Source: Otis tarda (lineage: Eukaryota > Chordata > Aves > Otidiformes > Otididae). Taken from it: a stretch of DNA of 64,000 bases. Below, one piece after another: positions 23,741 through 37,500 of the stretch. The notes beneath the pieces were generated by a model that made no database searches, was not told the origin of the DNA, and worked only from the letters and a program-made list of their open reading frames with translations. The stretch's first letter is position 1, and every line of letters starts with the position of its first letter. The stretch lies in assembly GCA_026413225.1 (NCBI GenBank), contig CM048555.1, positions 77,569,785 to 77,633,784 on the forward strand, in the 5' to 3' direction. Position numbers and translations under genes: made by a program.

Positions 23741-26434
23741 TGGTGTGTTTTTTTTTTGTAAATCAGGTAGACTCAAGTGAAAAATGATATCTGCATCCCT
23801 TTTGCCCTGATCGTATTGACAGTATTGACTATACTTACATATTTGCCTCATGGAAAGCCTAGAATATCTGTAATGTGGTGAAGATCTATCCTAAGCAGGT
23901 TTCAGTACAGTGTCCACGTACCTTCATGGTTTTTTTAGGAACTGAATCTATGGAACAAAATTTAAAATCAGGAAAGTGGAATCAGTTTCAACTTAGCAGG
24001 TTTTTCCTACTTAATAGTTTAATTAATGTGATCCACTTTCTTGTGTTCCTGACGCCTTTGGATAAGGCAGTTATCTTTCTATTTAGAGATATTCTGAACT
24101 GTTTTCATGTTACAGAATACAATATTTCTCTTCACTCATCATACTAAACCGACGAACAGTCAGATATCTGATGTGACTTTACAAACTTGAATTTGTTAAG
24201 CTACAGAAAGTGTTTATTAATTAGGTAAGTTGCATATCAACAGATTAAAGTTCACCATTTTTTTTTCTTGTTTGTTTTTATTTTTTTCCTGGGAGCCACC
24301 CTGGAGTAGGATTCAGCTGCCCTTTAGCAATGCATGGCAAGACTGAACAACTGTTAGGCACAGACATCAAGCAGAAGTAGTATGCATAGCTGACAATGTT
24401 GTTAGGGTGTAATTAATTAATTTTTTTTATGGACAAAAAGCAGAAATTATTCTTTTTTGAGACTGGTACTTGACTGCTGGGAGTGAACTCTCTAATTTCC
24501 TACACACGAAACTCCACATGGGAATTATTCCTGGAAAATGTCAGTTTAAAGAGACCAAATTAATCCCAGGGAACATCCTGACAATGCCAGGGAAGAATGT
24601 TGCCAGGTGTTTGAATTTACTACAATGAATTCAGGATTGCCATCACCAGATAGTGACTATAAAACTTGTCTGAGACAGATCTCCTGTGTGGTCCTGTTTG
24701 CCTTCTCTGTCTAGGTTGCAAACTCTCCAAGATGGGACAGATTAAAAGGTTTATGCTGCTAAACTTTTATTTAGTGATTACTGTTATAGGTCTCTAACCT
24801 TAGCTGAGGATATAGTGTTTGTGACTGCATACAGTGTCGCTTTTGGCAAAATGCAAGTATTTTGTTAGATGACATAATGGTTTTTTAAAAGTCTGAGGCA
24901 AGTTTAAGGCTAAAACATGGCTTTTCTTTACACATATATATATATAGACACATATTATTCGTTCTCTACAGTCAGTTTTTAGGGAACTGGCATTTTTAAC
25001 TTCAACATGCAATGGCCTGGCTTCTTAATGCTACCATAAAGGCTTCTTTTACATAAAAATGAAGTTAAATTCCGCTGTCAGCTATGCTGGTGGAAGTCTG
25101 TTGGCATCAGTGGGGTGGCACCAGAAGGATCTGGCACTACTTCTGTTCCCTGAATTCAACAGCCCCTAGGAGTGTGCAGCTCTTTTCAAGATGAGGATGG
25201 TTTTCTCTGTCATATTCAATAATTCAGATGATTTGAACTTAACTGAACAGCATGTAGGGAATTTACTGTAGATGTTTAGAGTACTGGAAAGAACCCCCTG
25301 GCATAAAAGTTTGTTTTGCTGTACATTTTACAAGCAGTCAGTAGTTTGGAGGAGAAATTTTGCTGGTGTTTTTCTTTGTCAGCTACTCGTGGACCCAAAT
25401 GTGTATTTCTTTATTGGGTCAACACAGTAGATTACATTTTGCTGCTTTTGTATTCCTGTTTCATGACAGTGGAAACTTCTAGTCAGGATAAAGAAATAAA
25501 CAAGTCTCAGTTTTTGGCACTGAAAACTCAAGACAGTATTTTCCCCCTTTTCACAATAGGAACACAAATAAAAATACTCATAATGATGTTGTAAATACAT
25601 TTGCAAAGAGTTGTGTGGTCTGATATTTACAGTATTTCCTCTACTGTTTTCTTCAATGTGTCTTCTGTTAGAGTTCTTTTATACCCTCAGTCTCCAATAA
25701 TTTTTCACAGATACCATTACTTACTGCCCTCCAAGACGACTTAGTTAACACTATGACCTGAAAAGTACAGGTCGACTAGAAAATTTAGAAGTTAGAGTGC
25801 TCTGTTAGTAAATAGCAGTAGGAAAACCTTTGAGAACTGGCAATAATATTTAAAATTTATCTTTTTCCAACTACTTGTTTAAGTCCAAGTCATGAAATCT
25901 AACTTCCACCCTGGCAAAGAACATACTGGAAGTTTCAGCACAGAACCTGGGGACTGATTACTCAGCCAGTCTTTTATTGCTCAATTTGTGATAGTATGTA
26001 AGAGCCTTATTTGCCAGCCAGACTCCTGTTGTGCTAGGAAACTTTTTCTTACAAATAAACTGACAACGATGGGTAGATTGGGACAGGTGAACTACTAACT
26101 CAACTGCATGTGGAATTGTTCCCAGAATCAACAAGAGCTAGTCAACTTATCAAGCTAGCACATTTTAAGAGCTTGCAACTCTTACTGCAAGGAATTGTTT
26201 TCATAATGGAAATCTAAGAACTTGTCTGCCTGGACTTCAAGTTGATAACCCAAATGTCATTCAAAACCTGGGAGTTTTAGCTTAATGCTGAGTCTAAATT
26301 TAATATACACACGTCTAATATATTGATAAGCTGAGAAAATCTTTGCCTCAAAGTATTGTGGATGCTAAGTACTTACATAAATTGAAAGTAAAATACAGGA
26401 AAAACTCATGGAAGAAAAAATCCATCAGAGGATG
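23741..26434. other. Unique AT-rich non-coding sequence
   Basis: No gene or repeat family is identified. Open frames of 70-92 codons (for example 23875-24147 and 25316-25594) show no family resemblance. A short (TA)n run is at about 24935-24946. Confidence 0.6.
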
Positions 26435-26776
26435 TCATAGAATCATAGAATGGTTAGGGTTGGAAGGGACCTTCAAAGGTCATCTAGTCCAACCCCCCTG
26501 CATGGAGCAGGGACATCCCCAACCAGATCAGGTTGCTCAGAGCCTCATCCAATGTGGCCTTGAATGTTTCCAGGGATGGGGCTTCCACCACCTTTCTGGG
26601 CAACCTGTTCCAGTGTTCTACCACCCTCAGTGTAAAAAAAAAAAAATAAATTTCCTAGTATCTAATCTAAATCTACCTCCCTCTATTTTAAAACCATTAC
26701 CCCTAGTCCTGTCGCAACAGGTCCTACTGAACAGCCTCTCCCCATCTTTCTTGCTGGCCCCCTTGAGGTAGTGGAG
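26435..26776 (-). mobile_element. CR1 LINE 3' fragment
   Basis: On the plus strand it starts tcatagaatcatagaatgg, the reverse complement of the CR1 octamer tail, and runs through ggttggaagggaccttcaaa to the reverse complement of the reverse transcriptase end near cccccttgaggtagtgg. A sense frame remnant lies at 26627-26776 (motifs [18 protein letters not shown]). An A/T-run expansion at about 26634-26648 disrupts the frame. It is 5'-truncated, about 340 bp. Confidence 0.93.
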
Positions 26777-26993
26777 CTGGTGGAAACTGGAGTGTTTTTG
26801 GAAAGTATCTCTGCACATTTACTTTATTCTTACACTTGTCTTCCAGTGTTTACTACTGACCATTTTGTGAGATTGTGTGAAACAGAATGATGCAATATAG
26901 AAGGTGTTATAGCCTCATCCAAGAATGAGTTCTGAACTGGAACCACTGAACAAATGTCCAAGGTCTGAAAGCACCATTGCTCCCTTTACACAG

Positions 26994-28118
26994 TGTTCTG
27001 GTTTTGTTAGTGAGGGGGGGCCTAAGGTGGCAGCTTCTGTAGGAAATTGCTAGAAGTTGCTCCCCTTTGTTCAGTGAACTTGGCCGGCCCCAGGGCGGAC
27101 CCGCTGCTGGCCAAGGCCGGGCCAATTGGTAGCAGAATGTTCCATGATAACGCCTCTGTGATAACGTATTTAAGAAAGGGAAAACAGAAGAAAAAAAAAA
27201 AAAGGAGAGAAGATGTGAAGCAGCTGAGCGGGGGGCAGAGAGGTGGAGGCGCGAGCCTCGTGGGCCTTGCAGGCCTCACCCTCTGGCCTCCTGCCGGGCA
27301 CTCGATTGGGCCTGACTTGGCCCAGCCTGGCTGCAAGAAGTGGAGAGGAGATGAGAAGTGAACAAGATGTAAAAAGGATCCTGAGAGGCGTCTGCCAGCC
27401 TGTTGTGAGGAACGGCTGCAGACACCAAGGTCAGTGAAGAAGGAGGGGGAGGAGCAATGCGGGCCAAGATTCCTCTGCAACTCGTGGTGAAGACCATGGT
27501 GGAGCAGGTTGTCCCCCTGCAGCCCATGGAGGTCCACGGAGGGGCAGAGATCCACCTGCAGCCCATGAAGGACCCCATGCCAGAGCAGGTGGAGGCCTGA
27601 AGGAGGCTGTGGCCCATGGAGGGCCCGCTGGGACAGCTGTTCTGGAGGGACTGCACCCCGTGGAAGAGATGACCCACGCCGGAGCAGTTTCACGAAGGAC
27701 TGTGGCCCGTGGGAGGGACCCCACGCTGGAGCAGGGGAGGAGTGTGAGGAGTTCTTCCCCCGACGATGACACAGCGGCATAAAACAACGCATGATGAACT
27801 GACCGCGACCCTCATTCCCTTTCCCCTGCCCGTGCCGCTCGGGAGGGGAAGGTAGTAGAGATAATGTTAAGCCTGGGCAGAGGGAGGGAGGTTATCTTGT
27901 TCCCTGTCTCATTCTCCTGCTAATTTTAGAAATAAATGAATAGTTTTCCCCAAGTGGAGTCTGTTTTGCCTGTGACGGTAACTTCAAGGATTTCTCCCTG
28001 TCCTTATCTCAAACCTCGAGCCGTTTTCCTTATATCATCTCCTCCTATTCTCTCGGAGGGTGGGGGGAGCGAGAGAGAGACTGCGTAGTCTGGTCCCGGT
28101 CGGGGCTGAACTACGACA
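26994..28118 (+). mobile_element. Solo LTR, 1.1 kb, avian ERVL-like family rich in GC
   Basis: Starts tgttctggttttgttag and ends gctgaactacgaca, giving 1125 bp with TG...CA ends. Signature blocks are tgataacgcctctgtgataa, a degenerate tandem array (cagcccatggaggtccac, ggaccccatgccagagcag, ggaccccacgctggagcag) from about 27495 to 27735, and the 3' block gagtctgttttgcctgtgacgg. AATAAA is at 27931-27936. No retroviral genes adjoin it. Flanking pentamers cacag and ccgag match at three of five positions. A 256-codon open frame on the opposite strand (27022-27792) is described in findings. Confidence 0.85.
27931..27936 (+). promoter_or_regulatory. LTR poly(A) signal AATAAA
   Basis: A canonical hexamer placed in the 3' part of the 1.1 kb LTR, as expected for the R-region poly(A) signal. 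The second copy of this LTR is truncated just before this point. Confidence 0.6.
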
Positions 28119-28139
28119 CCGAGCACTAACATTTGCTCA

Positions 28140-28597
28140 AACAAGATATATATCTCTGTTATTAATATATAGGGATAATAAAATATACAAAAAATACACA
28201 CAGTCTTTCACCACTTGACAAACCAATGACTGATACAACCCATCCTAAGCAACAATCATGAAAAAAACCCTAAAAACAATCCCTGAACTATCTCAAACAA
28301 TGAGAGCAAGAGCAAGCTCACTGGCCAACCCTCACTTACGTACTGAGCATGATGTTTATGGTGCAGAATATTTTATGTGGCTGACTTGGGTCAACTGTAC
28401 TGGCTATAACCCTCTCAGCTTCTTGCATCTGCACTTTAGTGAAACCTCGAGATCTGAAACAGTCCTTGGTCTGTTTAACAACAACTGATAACATCAGTGT
28501 ATTATCAACATTCTTCACATGCCAAATCCCACACTAAATCCAAAATGCAGCATCTACTGGGAAGAAAATTACCTCCATCCCAGCTGAAACCAGGACA
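28140..28597 (-). mobile_element. Partial LTR, inverted relative of the 18.5 kb LTR
   Basis: Read on the minus strand it begins tgtcctggtttcagctggga at 28597 and follows the 18537-19167 LTR block for block: agatgctg, tttggatttagtgtggg, ggtttcactaa, gtgcagatgcaagaagctga, acatcatgctcag and aagtggtgaaagactg. It continues down to the AT-rich centre. The last 150-200 bp of the LTR are missing, replaced by the abutting 1.1 kb LTR. Similarity to the 18.5 kb copy looks like 85-90% by eye. Confidence 0.85.
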
Positions 28598-28598
28598 C

Positions 28599-31500
28599 TG
28601 ATGATCTAGTCTATGCAATGATCAGTATTATAGCTGTTCTGAGAACTTTTTATTTGCTGCTTAGAAATGAAATAAGCAAAATAAGCCTGTGTGCACTACT
28701 CCTGCACTTTTCTAATCTTCTCTTTATCTTAAATCTCAAAAAAAAAGACTTTATTTTTTTTTTTCTTTTAAAGAAACTGCCACCATATCTGTTACTATTC
28801 TGGATAACCTGTCTTTAAAAATAAATTGAATCCAGGAGTTCAAGCTAGAAAATTGCATTTTGGCTGAATGGGAAAGTCTCATTCCTTAGAGACAGACCAT
28901 TAAACAGCAATGCCTAAGGGATGACTTTGTAAAAGGCATAATGATTTTTAATATATATAATGTACCGGTCACTTTGTAATAGCAAACGCACATGCAACAC
29001 AGTGCAGGACTTCTGGTCCTTCTATACACATTTATATATACATACTGACATATATGTATTTATAATCCAATAAGAGTGGAGAAAGCAAAAATGGCATGCA
29101 CATTATGTATACACACACATATATATAAATATATACATATATTTGAAAAGATCCTCTTATCCTTCTCTATTTCTCCCCATCCTTTAATATTTCAACCAGT
29201 AGTACAACAAAAGGTGAGACAGAACAGTGTTGCAAAACTCTTATGAACACATTTTATACCTTTTTCTATACTTTGGCTTTTTCTAGGAGAATCCAGGATC
29301 ACAGAAAAAAAAACCTAACAATCTGACTGTAAACCAATCATCCACTAAACATCAAAAGCCAGTTTATGTATTTATTTCATAAATACTTCATGTCCGTGAA
29401 TCACTGAAAAGGGTTTTTTGGATCAAAATTATCATATGTGGACTCCTCACACCTAAAACCACTCATATTTTCTCACCTGATGAGAATTTTGAATCTTTGT
29501 AATAAATACCAGAAGAAATCTTCGGCGTAGGTGTCTTGCAAAGGTAACTCCTCCTTTTAACACTGTTACATGAGAAGTGTTACTGCTCTGAGTAAGTTTC
29601 CATAAATCTCATGTTTACTGTAATGTTGGAGGACCCAGCGATGACGAGTCATAGTGCTGAACTTAATGATGGCCATCTTCACTCGTTTCAGCCACTTCCA
29701 ACTTCCAACAGGTTCTAGTGTTGAGTATCAGATTAATCACAAACTCAGTAACTCATTCCTACTCCTCTGAATTTTTTCCTCATGTGCTATGTTCCACAAC
29801 AACTGTGGTTCAGAAAGTTCATAGATACTATTTATTATGTCACATTCAACTTTGTCTAACAGTAGTGTTGAGGCTCTTACTAGGACAAAAGGATCAGTTA
29901 TCAAACCCTTGACTGCACACCACCTGTCCTTCAGTAGTAATTTTTTCACACAACAATCCAGTTTCTCAATGGGGCTATCAGGATTTGACTTTCTCAATGC
30001 TATTCAGGACCTGAAGGGTTCATAACTTCGGTGAGTGGCTGAGAATTGAAGTACAAATTCATGGGTAATTCCCCTGCCTGTCCCAGACGCTATGGCAAAA
30101 TATCCATTTTTATTGAGCTCTTGAAACTTTTAAATCAAGTTTCTAGTATGTAGCTTCATTTCATAAGGTGTCTGGCCCACACTTTTATATAAAGCTTTAT
30201 CTTATCACAGATCAAGTGGTCACAGATACCGTCAAAATTTTATACAGTTGCATCCTATGACTGCCTCCCCATCTGACCAAAGATTCTTTTATCAAAACAC
30301 GAATCTCCATTGATTTTCAAACATCACATTTTTTATTTATAGATTTGAAAATTAGCATTATAATCTATACCCACAGAATGATCTAATGAGACAAGAAAAT
30401 TGGTTAGCAAAGTCACAATTCCAAAATAAACTTTTTGGGCTTCTATATTTCTTTATAACATCAGACTACATGGAAATCCTTTGTACTGAAAAAGCTTCTG
30501 TTTTTCTTCTCTCTCCTTAATCCACCTTTACTTTTCTGGCACATAAGGTGACTAGAGGACTTTTATGTGTACAGTTTCTAACTATCCATGACCATTGTCA
30601 TTCTTTTCTCATCTCTGAAACCACAGCTGGTGCAGGGAGAACAGTTATAAAGACAGTTACTGATCTTACTTCTTTCCTGTTCTGACAAACAGTCCAATTC
30701 TGAAAAGTAAACTTCAGGAGGATTGCAACACAGTTATATAAATGGATATATCATGGAAAGCATTCCTAAGAAGTGGTTATTTCCTGTACTAGCAATTACA
30801 AACAGGTAGGAAGAGACCCTTTCTTGACTCTGTGTCAAAGTGCTAAATTGCATGGAACAGCACTCAATCACTGATCAGAATCTGCCCATATTTTAGTTAA
30901 AGATGTTTAAACTACACTTCTTATCCACAAGTCAATGAATAAATAAAGGTAATCTTGCTGAGTAAAGTTAAAAAAAAAAATAAAGAGCTGTACAGGACAC
31001 TGGCCTGCATGTCAGGGAAGATTAGAAGTAGTTCAAATCATAAAATGTCTTTTGCTATTTAGAATGACACTTTAATGCGAGTCCTGGTGTTACTGAATGG
31101 ATAGAAAGTTATTAGAGAGGGTATTTAGAAGGCTAAGGGTTTCCAGTGCAGTCAAAGAGGTGGCCAGGATTTTAGTTCAGAACAATCACCTCCTCCATAA
31201 GTGAGATGATAGAAGATGGAAACATCCTGAATATTGAAAAAAAAAAATTGTTGTATAAAATTAATTTTATTTTCAGACTAACCATACCTCCAGTACCCAG
31301 GTGAGGTGTTTTTCCACTCTGCTTTGCAAATTGCTTTTAATGTAAGCACAGAAAGTCAGATTTACTGATGCTGGGCATAAACTAGTAAGACAAGCTGCAC
31401 CTTCGCTAACTCCATATGGAGCCATTATAAGCTTCTTTACTTCTGTTAAAGAGTTTTGTCATCAACCAAATAGTCTCTGAATAAAAACCGCTAACACTAT

Positions 31501-34500
31501 ATTTGGAGGAAAACTTTAAATCCTCTATAATGCACTGAACAAAAGAATGATTACAAAAAAAAATCAGTCTGCATAACAGTCTACACTCAACTGTACAAAT
31601 AAATAAAAGGCAGCATTTTTCTATGTCCACCAATGTGTATATAGATAAAGGCAGGGTTTGGAGCTATTGTTTACTTTACATGTTGTAATAATCCAAAGGA
31701 ATATGCTTTGATTACTTCACACAACAAGCGATTGTTATATCCCATATTATGTTGCAGTGATTTAGCATAGCTGATAAGATCAATGCCAATATGTCTGCAA
31801 TAAATAAGGTAAAGGTGGCATATTCTTTACTGAGACATTAGTATTCATTTTGCAGACTGCATTCTAAATGGAAAACACCGTGTCATCTTAGATTAAGTAC
31901 CTGTTTTGGTACCATAACAGATGTTTTAACAAACCTATTAAAAAGAATCATAGTGCTGTTTTTGTCTAATAGCAAAAAACAAAATGAAACAAAAAAACAC
32001 CAGTCACCTTATCACTAGAAATTAACAAATTATCCCTTAGAAAATTTCATTAAAATACCTTATATCAACTTTCATATTCCTCCAACTAGTCTTGTCTTAA
32101 AAGTTTTCATCTCATAACTTCCATCCACAGATTATTTGGATTAAAGTATTCAATGACAAAGGTCATTGTTAACACCCCTTTTGAGGCATGTATGTATCAC
32201 TGCTTTCACTGCTGAGCTGTATAGAAGCCACAAAGAGGGCGATGTAAATGGTTTCGCATGTAAGGGTCGAATTTAAAAATTTTCAGTTAGCTTTCATGAA
32301 GCAAGCAGTTGTCAGACCAGTCACTTGTTTATTTAAGTGTGTGCAGTTTGTATCTCCATCTGCAAATATACTGAGTATCTGCACATCTCTCTGAATGCCT
32401 TAATCTCTGGTTTTGACATTGCTGAGATCCCGAATATCCTAGTGCAAGTTCATGATCACCAGAATTCCCACTGGTCTCCAACCACAAAGCTTCTTATTGA
32501 TGATGTCAATCCACTCTCACAGCAGTGACTGTGGCCTTATTGCAAGCTGAAGTTGTGGAGGCTCTCCATCTTCAATCTTTGGCAACAATAATCTGAATTC
32601 AGTTGTGTACTATTTAGTGTACTGCACTCTACAACCTACAGGCTGGAGCTAGCTTCTGCTCAGCTGTCTTATCTAAGCATGTGAGGAGAAAGATTATACA
32701 ACAACTTGTACCTCACAGGCACGTCGAGTTACTCAGCCATGTGACACTTTCCAGCTCAGCCAAATGTGTCTGCTCCTGTCCCTCACAGTTGTACTTATCA
32801 GACTTTTTTTGTAAGTGCAATTCTTTATTTGTCTAAAGGAAAGCATGGATTTACCAAACCCATATCAATATTTTTACAATCTTTTTCAATCCTCAATGTC
32901 CTGCCAACTCCTCTTGAGACTTATGATTTATTATTTGAGAAATAAGGAACGGACGAATGTTGTCCCAGGGTTCTAGGACTGTGATTCAGAAGAATGATTC
33001 ACTGAAAACCAGAAGTTTCTGGTTTTGTGACTTTAAAAGCATTTGAGGTTGTAGCTTTTAAAAAGAAGAAAATGTTGAACTGTTTGATGTCAAAACACAG
33101 ATAAGTGTTTTGGGAAACTCTGAAGAATAAAAAGCATTGAGATCCCATATTCTGCTTTTTGTGAATTTTAAGAGAATGCTTTTCAGAAGCAGGCATCAGT
33201 TAGAGTAGAAATTTGGCTAACAATAATTCAAATTTTTTGCATCATTCTTCCCGAACATTACTACTCAAAGAAAAGGAGAAAAAAGAAGTGGTAGTGCTCT
33301 AAAAATATAAGTATGGCTATATAAAAAAAAAAGGCTTAATTCTTCAAATTGCTGAGCGCCCTGGCTATATTCCACTTAAATTTCCATTAAATTCTTGTAC
33401 TCTTAATTAAAAGATTCAGCACAGAAGAACCAAACTCTGTAGCATACTCTGGGCATACAGGGATCAAGTAACAAGAAATAGCAGGACCAGGCAAATCCTG
33501 AAATAGAAATTCAAGTTCTGACTATAGTTTTCTGAACTTTACCCACAAAAGAACATAACACTCATTTAAAGTATCCTTAAAGCTTAGTCCAGCTCTCAGT
33601 GCTTTACTGATTCATGTCCTGAAGATCTAGTCTGAAGATCTAGTAGGAGCAGGAGTGTATTGTGTGCTTTATCTGGAGAAAATGAACTTTTTCACTGGCT
33701 AAAGATTCTCTTTACAACACCAGTCATTTAGAAATCTCCTTTTGAGACCAAAAATTGTGTGCCTGTGTGTGTGTGTTTATTAATATTTTAAATAATTAAG
33801 TTTAAAAAAAAATCATGCTTCACTTGGAAAAAGAGGGGGGAAAAGGAAAAATGTGTTTCCAATGCTACTTATCAGAGGAATTTCAAACTTTTCACTCAAA
33901 TCTCAAATGAAGACTACCAGACTCTTTCAAACTTTCAAATGCCAGATGACAAAATTACAAACCCTCCAGCCTTCGAGGCTGTGGAAATCCTTTCCAAACC
34001 TATTTCCTGCCAGCTGTCTCTCACCTGAACATTTCACAGTCTGCCTGCTGCTCCGATTGATGCCAAATGATCTGCAATTACAGTATGTTTAACCTGTGAT
34101 CTGCTATTACTTTGGAGCTTGGCAGAAGGCAACATTTAAGTCTAGCAAAGTCTTTACCTTCAAGGAAGACTTTCACACCAGAGGAGAGTCACGGAAATGT
34201 AGAGGACTGAAATGCATGTCCATCTGCATTCTAAATAGAAAATGGAACCCATCCATCAACAGTGTGCCTATTTTTCCTTACGCTGTGCTACACTGCAGTT
34301 GCAAGCATAAAATTGCATTGTCCCAAGAGGAGACTGGGATCATCTCCTCCTCCGTGGTGACCTGTGCGCTCAGAATTCCCACCTAAAGGTCAGGACAAAA
34401 CTTGGATGCACTGTGAGTCTTCAGAAACATTTTTGGGGAAAAGCTATGTGAACAAGCCAGGAGTAAAATGTAGAGGACAGCAAAGATCAGATGCCTAACT

Positions 34501-37500
34501 GAATGAACTAAACAAGGACAGACTCTCCATGGAATACAGTGACATTTTTCAGTGCCAGAAGAAATTGTCACAGAATTATTTTCTTTTCTGACATTTCCCC
34601 TTTGTAAAAGAGTTGTTTGGCTTTGTCACAGTGCAAAGATAGAAATACTTCTTGAGAAACTGATGTTACAGATGTAACTGGAATTACTTTAGTGCCAGGG
34701 ACTTCCAGCAACAGCAGATCTGTAGACCTGTGGGTGCTTGCTTACATTTCGCAAAGTTTCCTTGGAAGGCTCGATCTTTTCAACTCACAGTGAAATTAAT
34801 CTAGTTGTCCTTCTTATGTTGTTGTTTGCTTTTCTTCTGTTTTATTTTGTTCTCATTTGTGTTTAAAGGAATGAGTAACACTTGAAAAACACAGCCACAA
34901 TTTGCCAGGCTTTATTCTAAATCTATTTGGGAAAAATATGTGAATCTCAAGCAAAACTGAAACATACCATTACCTTTCATGTTGCTGGGGTTTTTTTTTT
35001 TAAGGATTAAAGGAATAAATGTCATTGAAGAGTTGTGAAGTGGGCCTTCACATTCCTTTGCTCAGAGAAGAGTACGCATACATGGCATTGCTCTGATATG
35101 GGATGGCTTCTTCACAGGGAAATACTAAAGGATGGAAAATAAGCATTATTTTAAATGTCAGATTGATCTTCTTGATAGCTGTAATTAATCACAGTTACTG
35201 CTATAAAGTCACTGAGAGCTCTCTCTTAAGCAGGTTATATGGTAATGACACAAAGTTATTCTCCCTCATGTTCCCTTCATAAACCATTGACAAATATGCA
35301 TGTATATGAGCTATCTTCCAGCTGAGCTTTTCAGGAGTTAATAAGCCATTTGAAACTGTAATGCTGGAGAAGCAAAAACATAAATGACTTTTGAACCCTG
35401 CAAGAACGTTTTCTCTTTGACTAATTCAGTCTTTGCTTAAGGATGGTTCAGAATCATAAACACAGAATAATATTTCACCGCTGAATGTCATCTTAGACAC
35501 AAGTAGAATTAAAGAATTAAACTCTTATCTGAATTCATATTAGATTACATTGCACCGATAGCTGTAAAATATAAAAAAGTGTAGGCAGAGGGCAGTATGA
35601 TACATTAATAAAGGAGATTTTATGAATTCGTTGCTGGTAGAAATCCACTGTGATGAAAAAGCTTTTATGTCATGTAAAATAGCTTGGGTGTGGCAAAGCT
35701 ATTCCCAATATTTAAACTTATAGTCCTAAAACATGAAGTGTTTCTTGTTATCCCTGGGCTGAAGGGGTCTTACGAAAGTTTTGACTGTTGTTATTGCTCT
35801 GTATTTGCAACATTAGCAAATGTTAGAATCATTAGATCTGCTCATTTTTGGTTTTTGAGTAATAAGGCCCTAATTCAGCACACTGAACTGTAAATTAAGA
35901 TTTTTCCCCAAAATACTTGTCTATCAACATAAGCACCCTTGCATCTGGCTTATAAGTGACTATCAGAATGACCCTGGGAAATCTTTAAGAGTGGAGATGA
36001 GGGCACTCGTCTTACTGTCTGGGATCAGGACAGCAAAGATCTTAAAGAAATTTGATAATGCACTGAAGTTATCTTTGCTCTTCTCCCCTTTCCCTCTCTG
36101 ACAGGTAACCGAGTACTGGTTGGCTAAAGTAATAAATACAACTGTATTTCTTTGGACAGTGTCCAGACTCCTGGATCCCTAATTGTATGGATACATGCAG
36201 CCTTGATGCTGCAAAGTACCCTCATTTTCTTTTTTTTTCCAGAAATATTAAACTTGATAAATACACTTTTTTTAGCTTGATTTATCTCCCATTAATAGGA
36301 ACTTAAGTGCTGGGAAATGGAGTAGAAACAACATTAAATAATGGACTGGACAGAGCACTGAAAGATACCTCTCTAAGCTCTGTACGTGTTGCACAACCAT
36401 AGTTGATCGCTACAATCGTAAGGGAAGATTCTTCCAAGTTATCGGTTGTTCCTGGAAATTATAATCTAACAATGTTTCTGAAGTCTTATTTAAAGGGTAG
36501 ATTAAATGATTTTTTTTCCTTACAGCAAATATGTACTCAGTGTAACCCTCTGAACAAAAATGCATCAACATTTAATAATTTATTGCTCAATTTCAAAAGT
36601 AATTGCAACCTAGGTATTTGCCAGATCTTGCTTTCCTTTTAAAACTGTCCCTATATGTTTCTTCTTCACATGCATAAAATCTCAGGTTGCCTTGTGCTGA
36701 CAGTGCAATTCTACCTTTCCATTTTTAAAGACAAAAGTCAGTGCTACATATTTGTTACATTCAGGTAGACTATCTGTGCTGTATTCCATCTTTTAAATTC
36801 CTGTTGTTGAGAGAAGAGGATAGAGTCCTCCTTTTGTGTTTGCGTGTGCTGAAAATTACTACTTTATATATATCTAGACTAAGTTTTGCTGTGCAAGGAG
36901 TCAAGATACAGTACTATTGGGAGTTCCCACTGGTCTTCACAGCATGCAATGCACAACACAGTAGACACTTTTGTTTAAAGTACCTGAAAATAACTTCAGA
37001 AATTCTAAGGGTTTTTTTTTTTTCTATTTTTCTCTCCAAATCTGACCATCCCAGCATTTCATAGATTTGCAAGTATAAAAGCTTTTTTTTTCAAAAAGCA
37101 ATGTATAAAAACATATATAATCGAGGGAGTGAAGGAAACAATATTGTAAAGCTGGAAGTATCCCAAAATTGTCATTAAATCCTTTTGAGAGACTACAAAA
37201 AGTGCTGTTGGCAGAGTACAGAGGGATTTGGTGTCAAAAAGGTAAAGCAGTTGAAAAGCAGGTTGAGAATCTGTGGATGATAGTGCCAAGTATTATTTTT
37301 AAACAAAATTAGTCTCACACTGGTAGAATGTAAAACCCTGTTATGACACTCACAGACATAACTGCACTGGCCAGCTAAGTTAACAGCTACACCTATCTCT
37401 TCACCATTTGCAGTCCTGGAATAGCATGTGCTGCTTGTCATGAAATGCAGAAGAACCTGCAAAGTCTTGTTATCCAGATTGCAGTTGCATCAACCTCCAG

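Noticed and set aside
26343..26771. 142-codon plus-strand frame
   Set aside because: It is antisense to a CR1 3' fragment. Similar peptide strings recur wherever CR1 lies inverted (44170-44385, 39662-39862).
27022..27792. 256-codon minus-strand frame as a protein-coding gene
   Set aside because: It lies entirely antisense to an ERVL-like LTR, is proline/serine/leucine-rich, and follows the stop-poor tandem array. It is kept only as a finding about the LTR family.
29737..29997. 86-codon minus-strand frame as a gene relic
   Set aside because: Fair amino acid mix but AT-rich codons, no splice sites and no recognised family.
32337..32528. 63-codon plus-strand frame as an exon
   Set aside because: The peptide looks somewhat ordered, but there is no clear acceptor, the reverse strand is equally ambiguous, and no family is recognised.
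36060..36130. Pyrimidine tract and ctgacag as an exon start
   Set aside because: No acceptable donor or open frame follows within a usual exon length.
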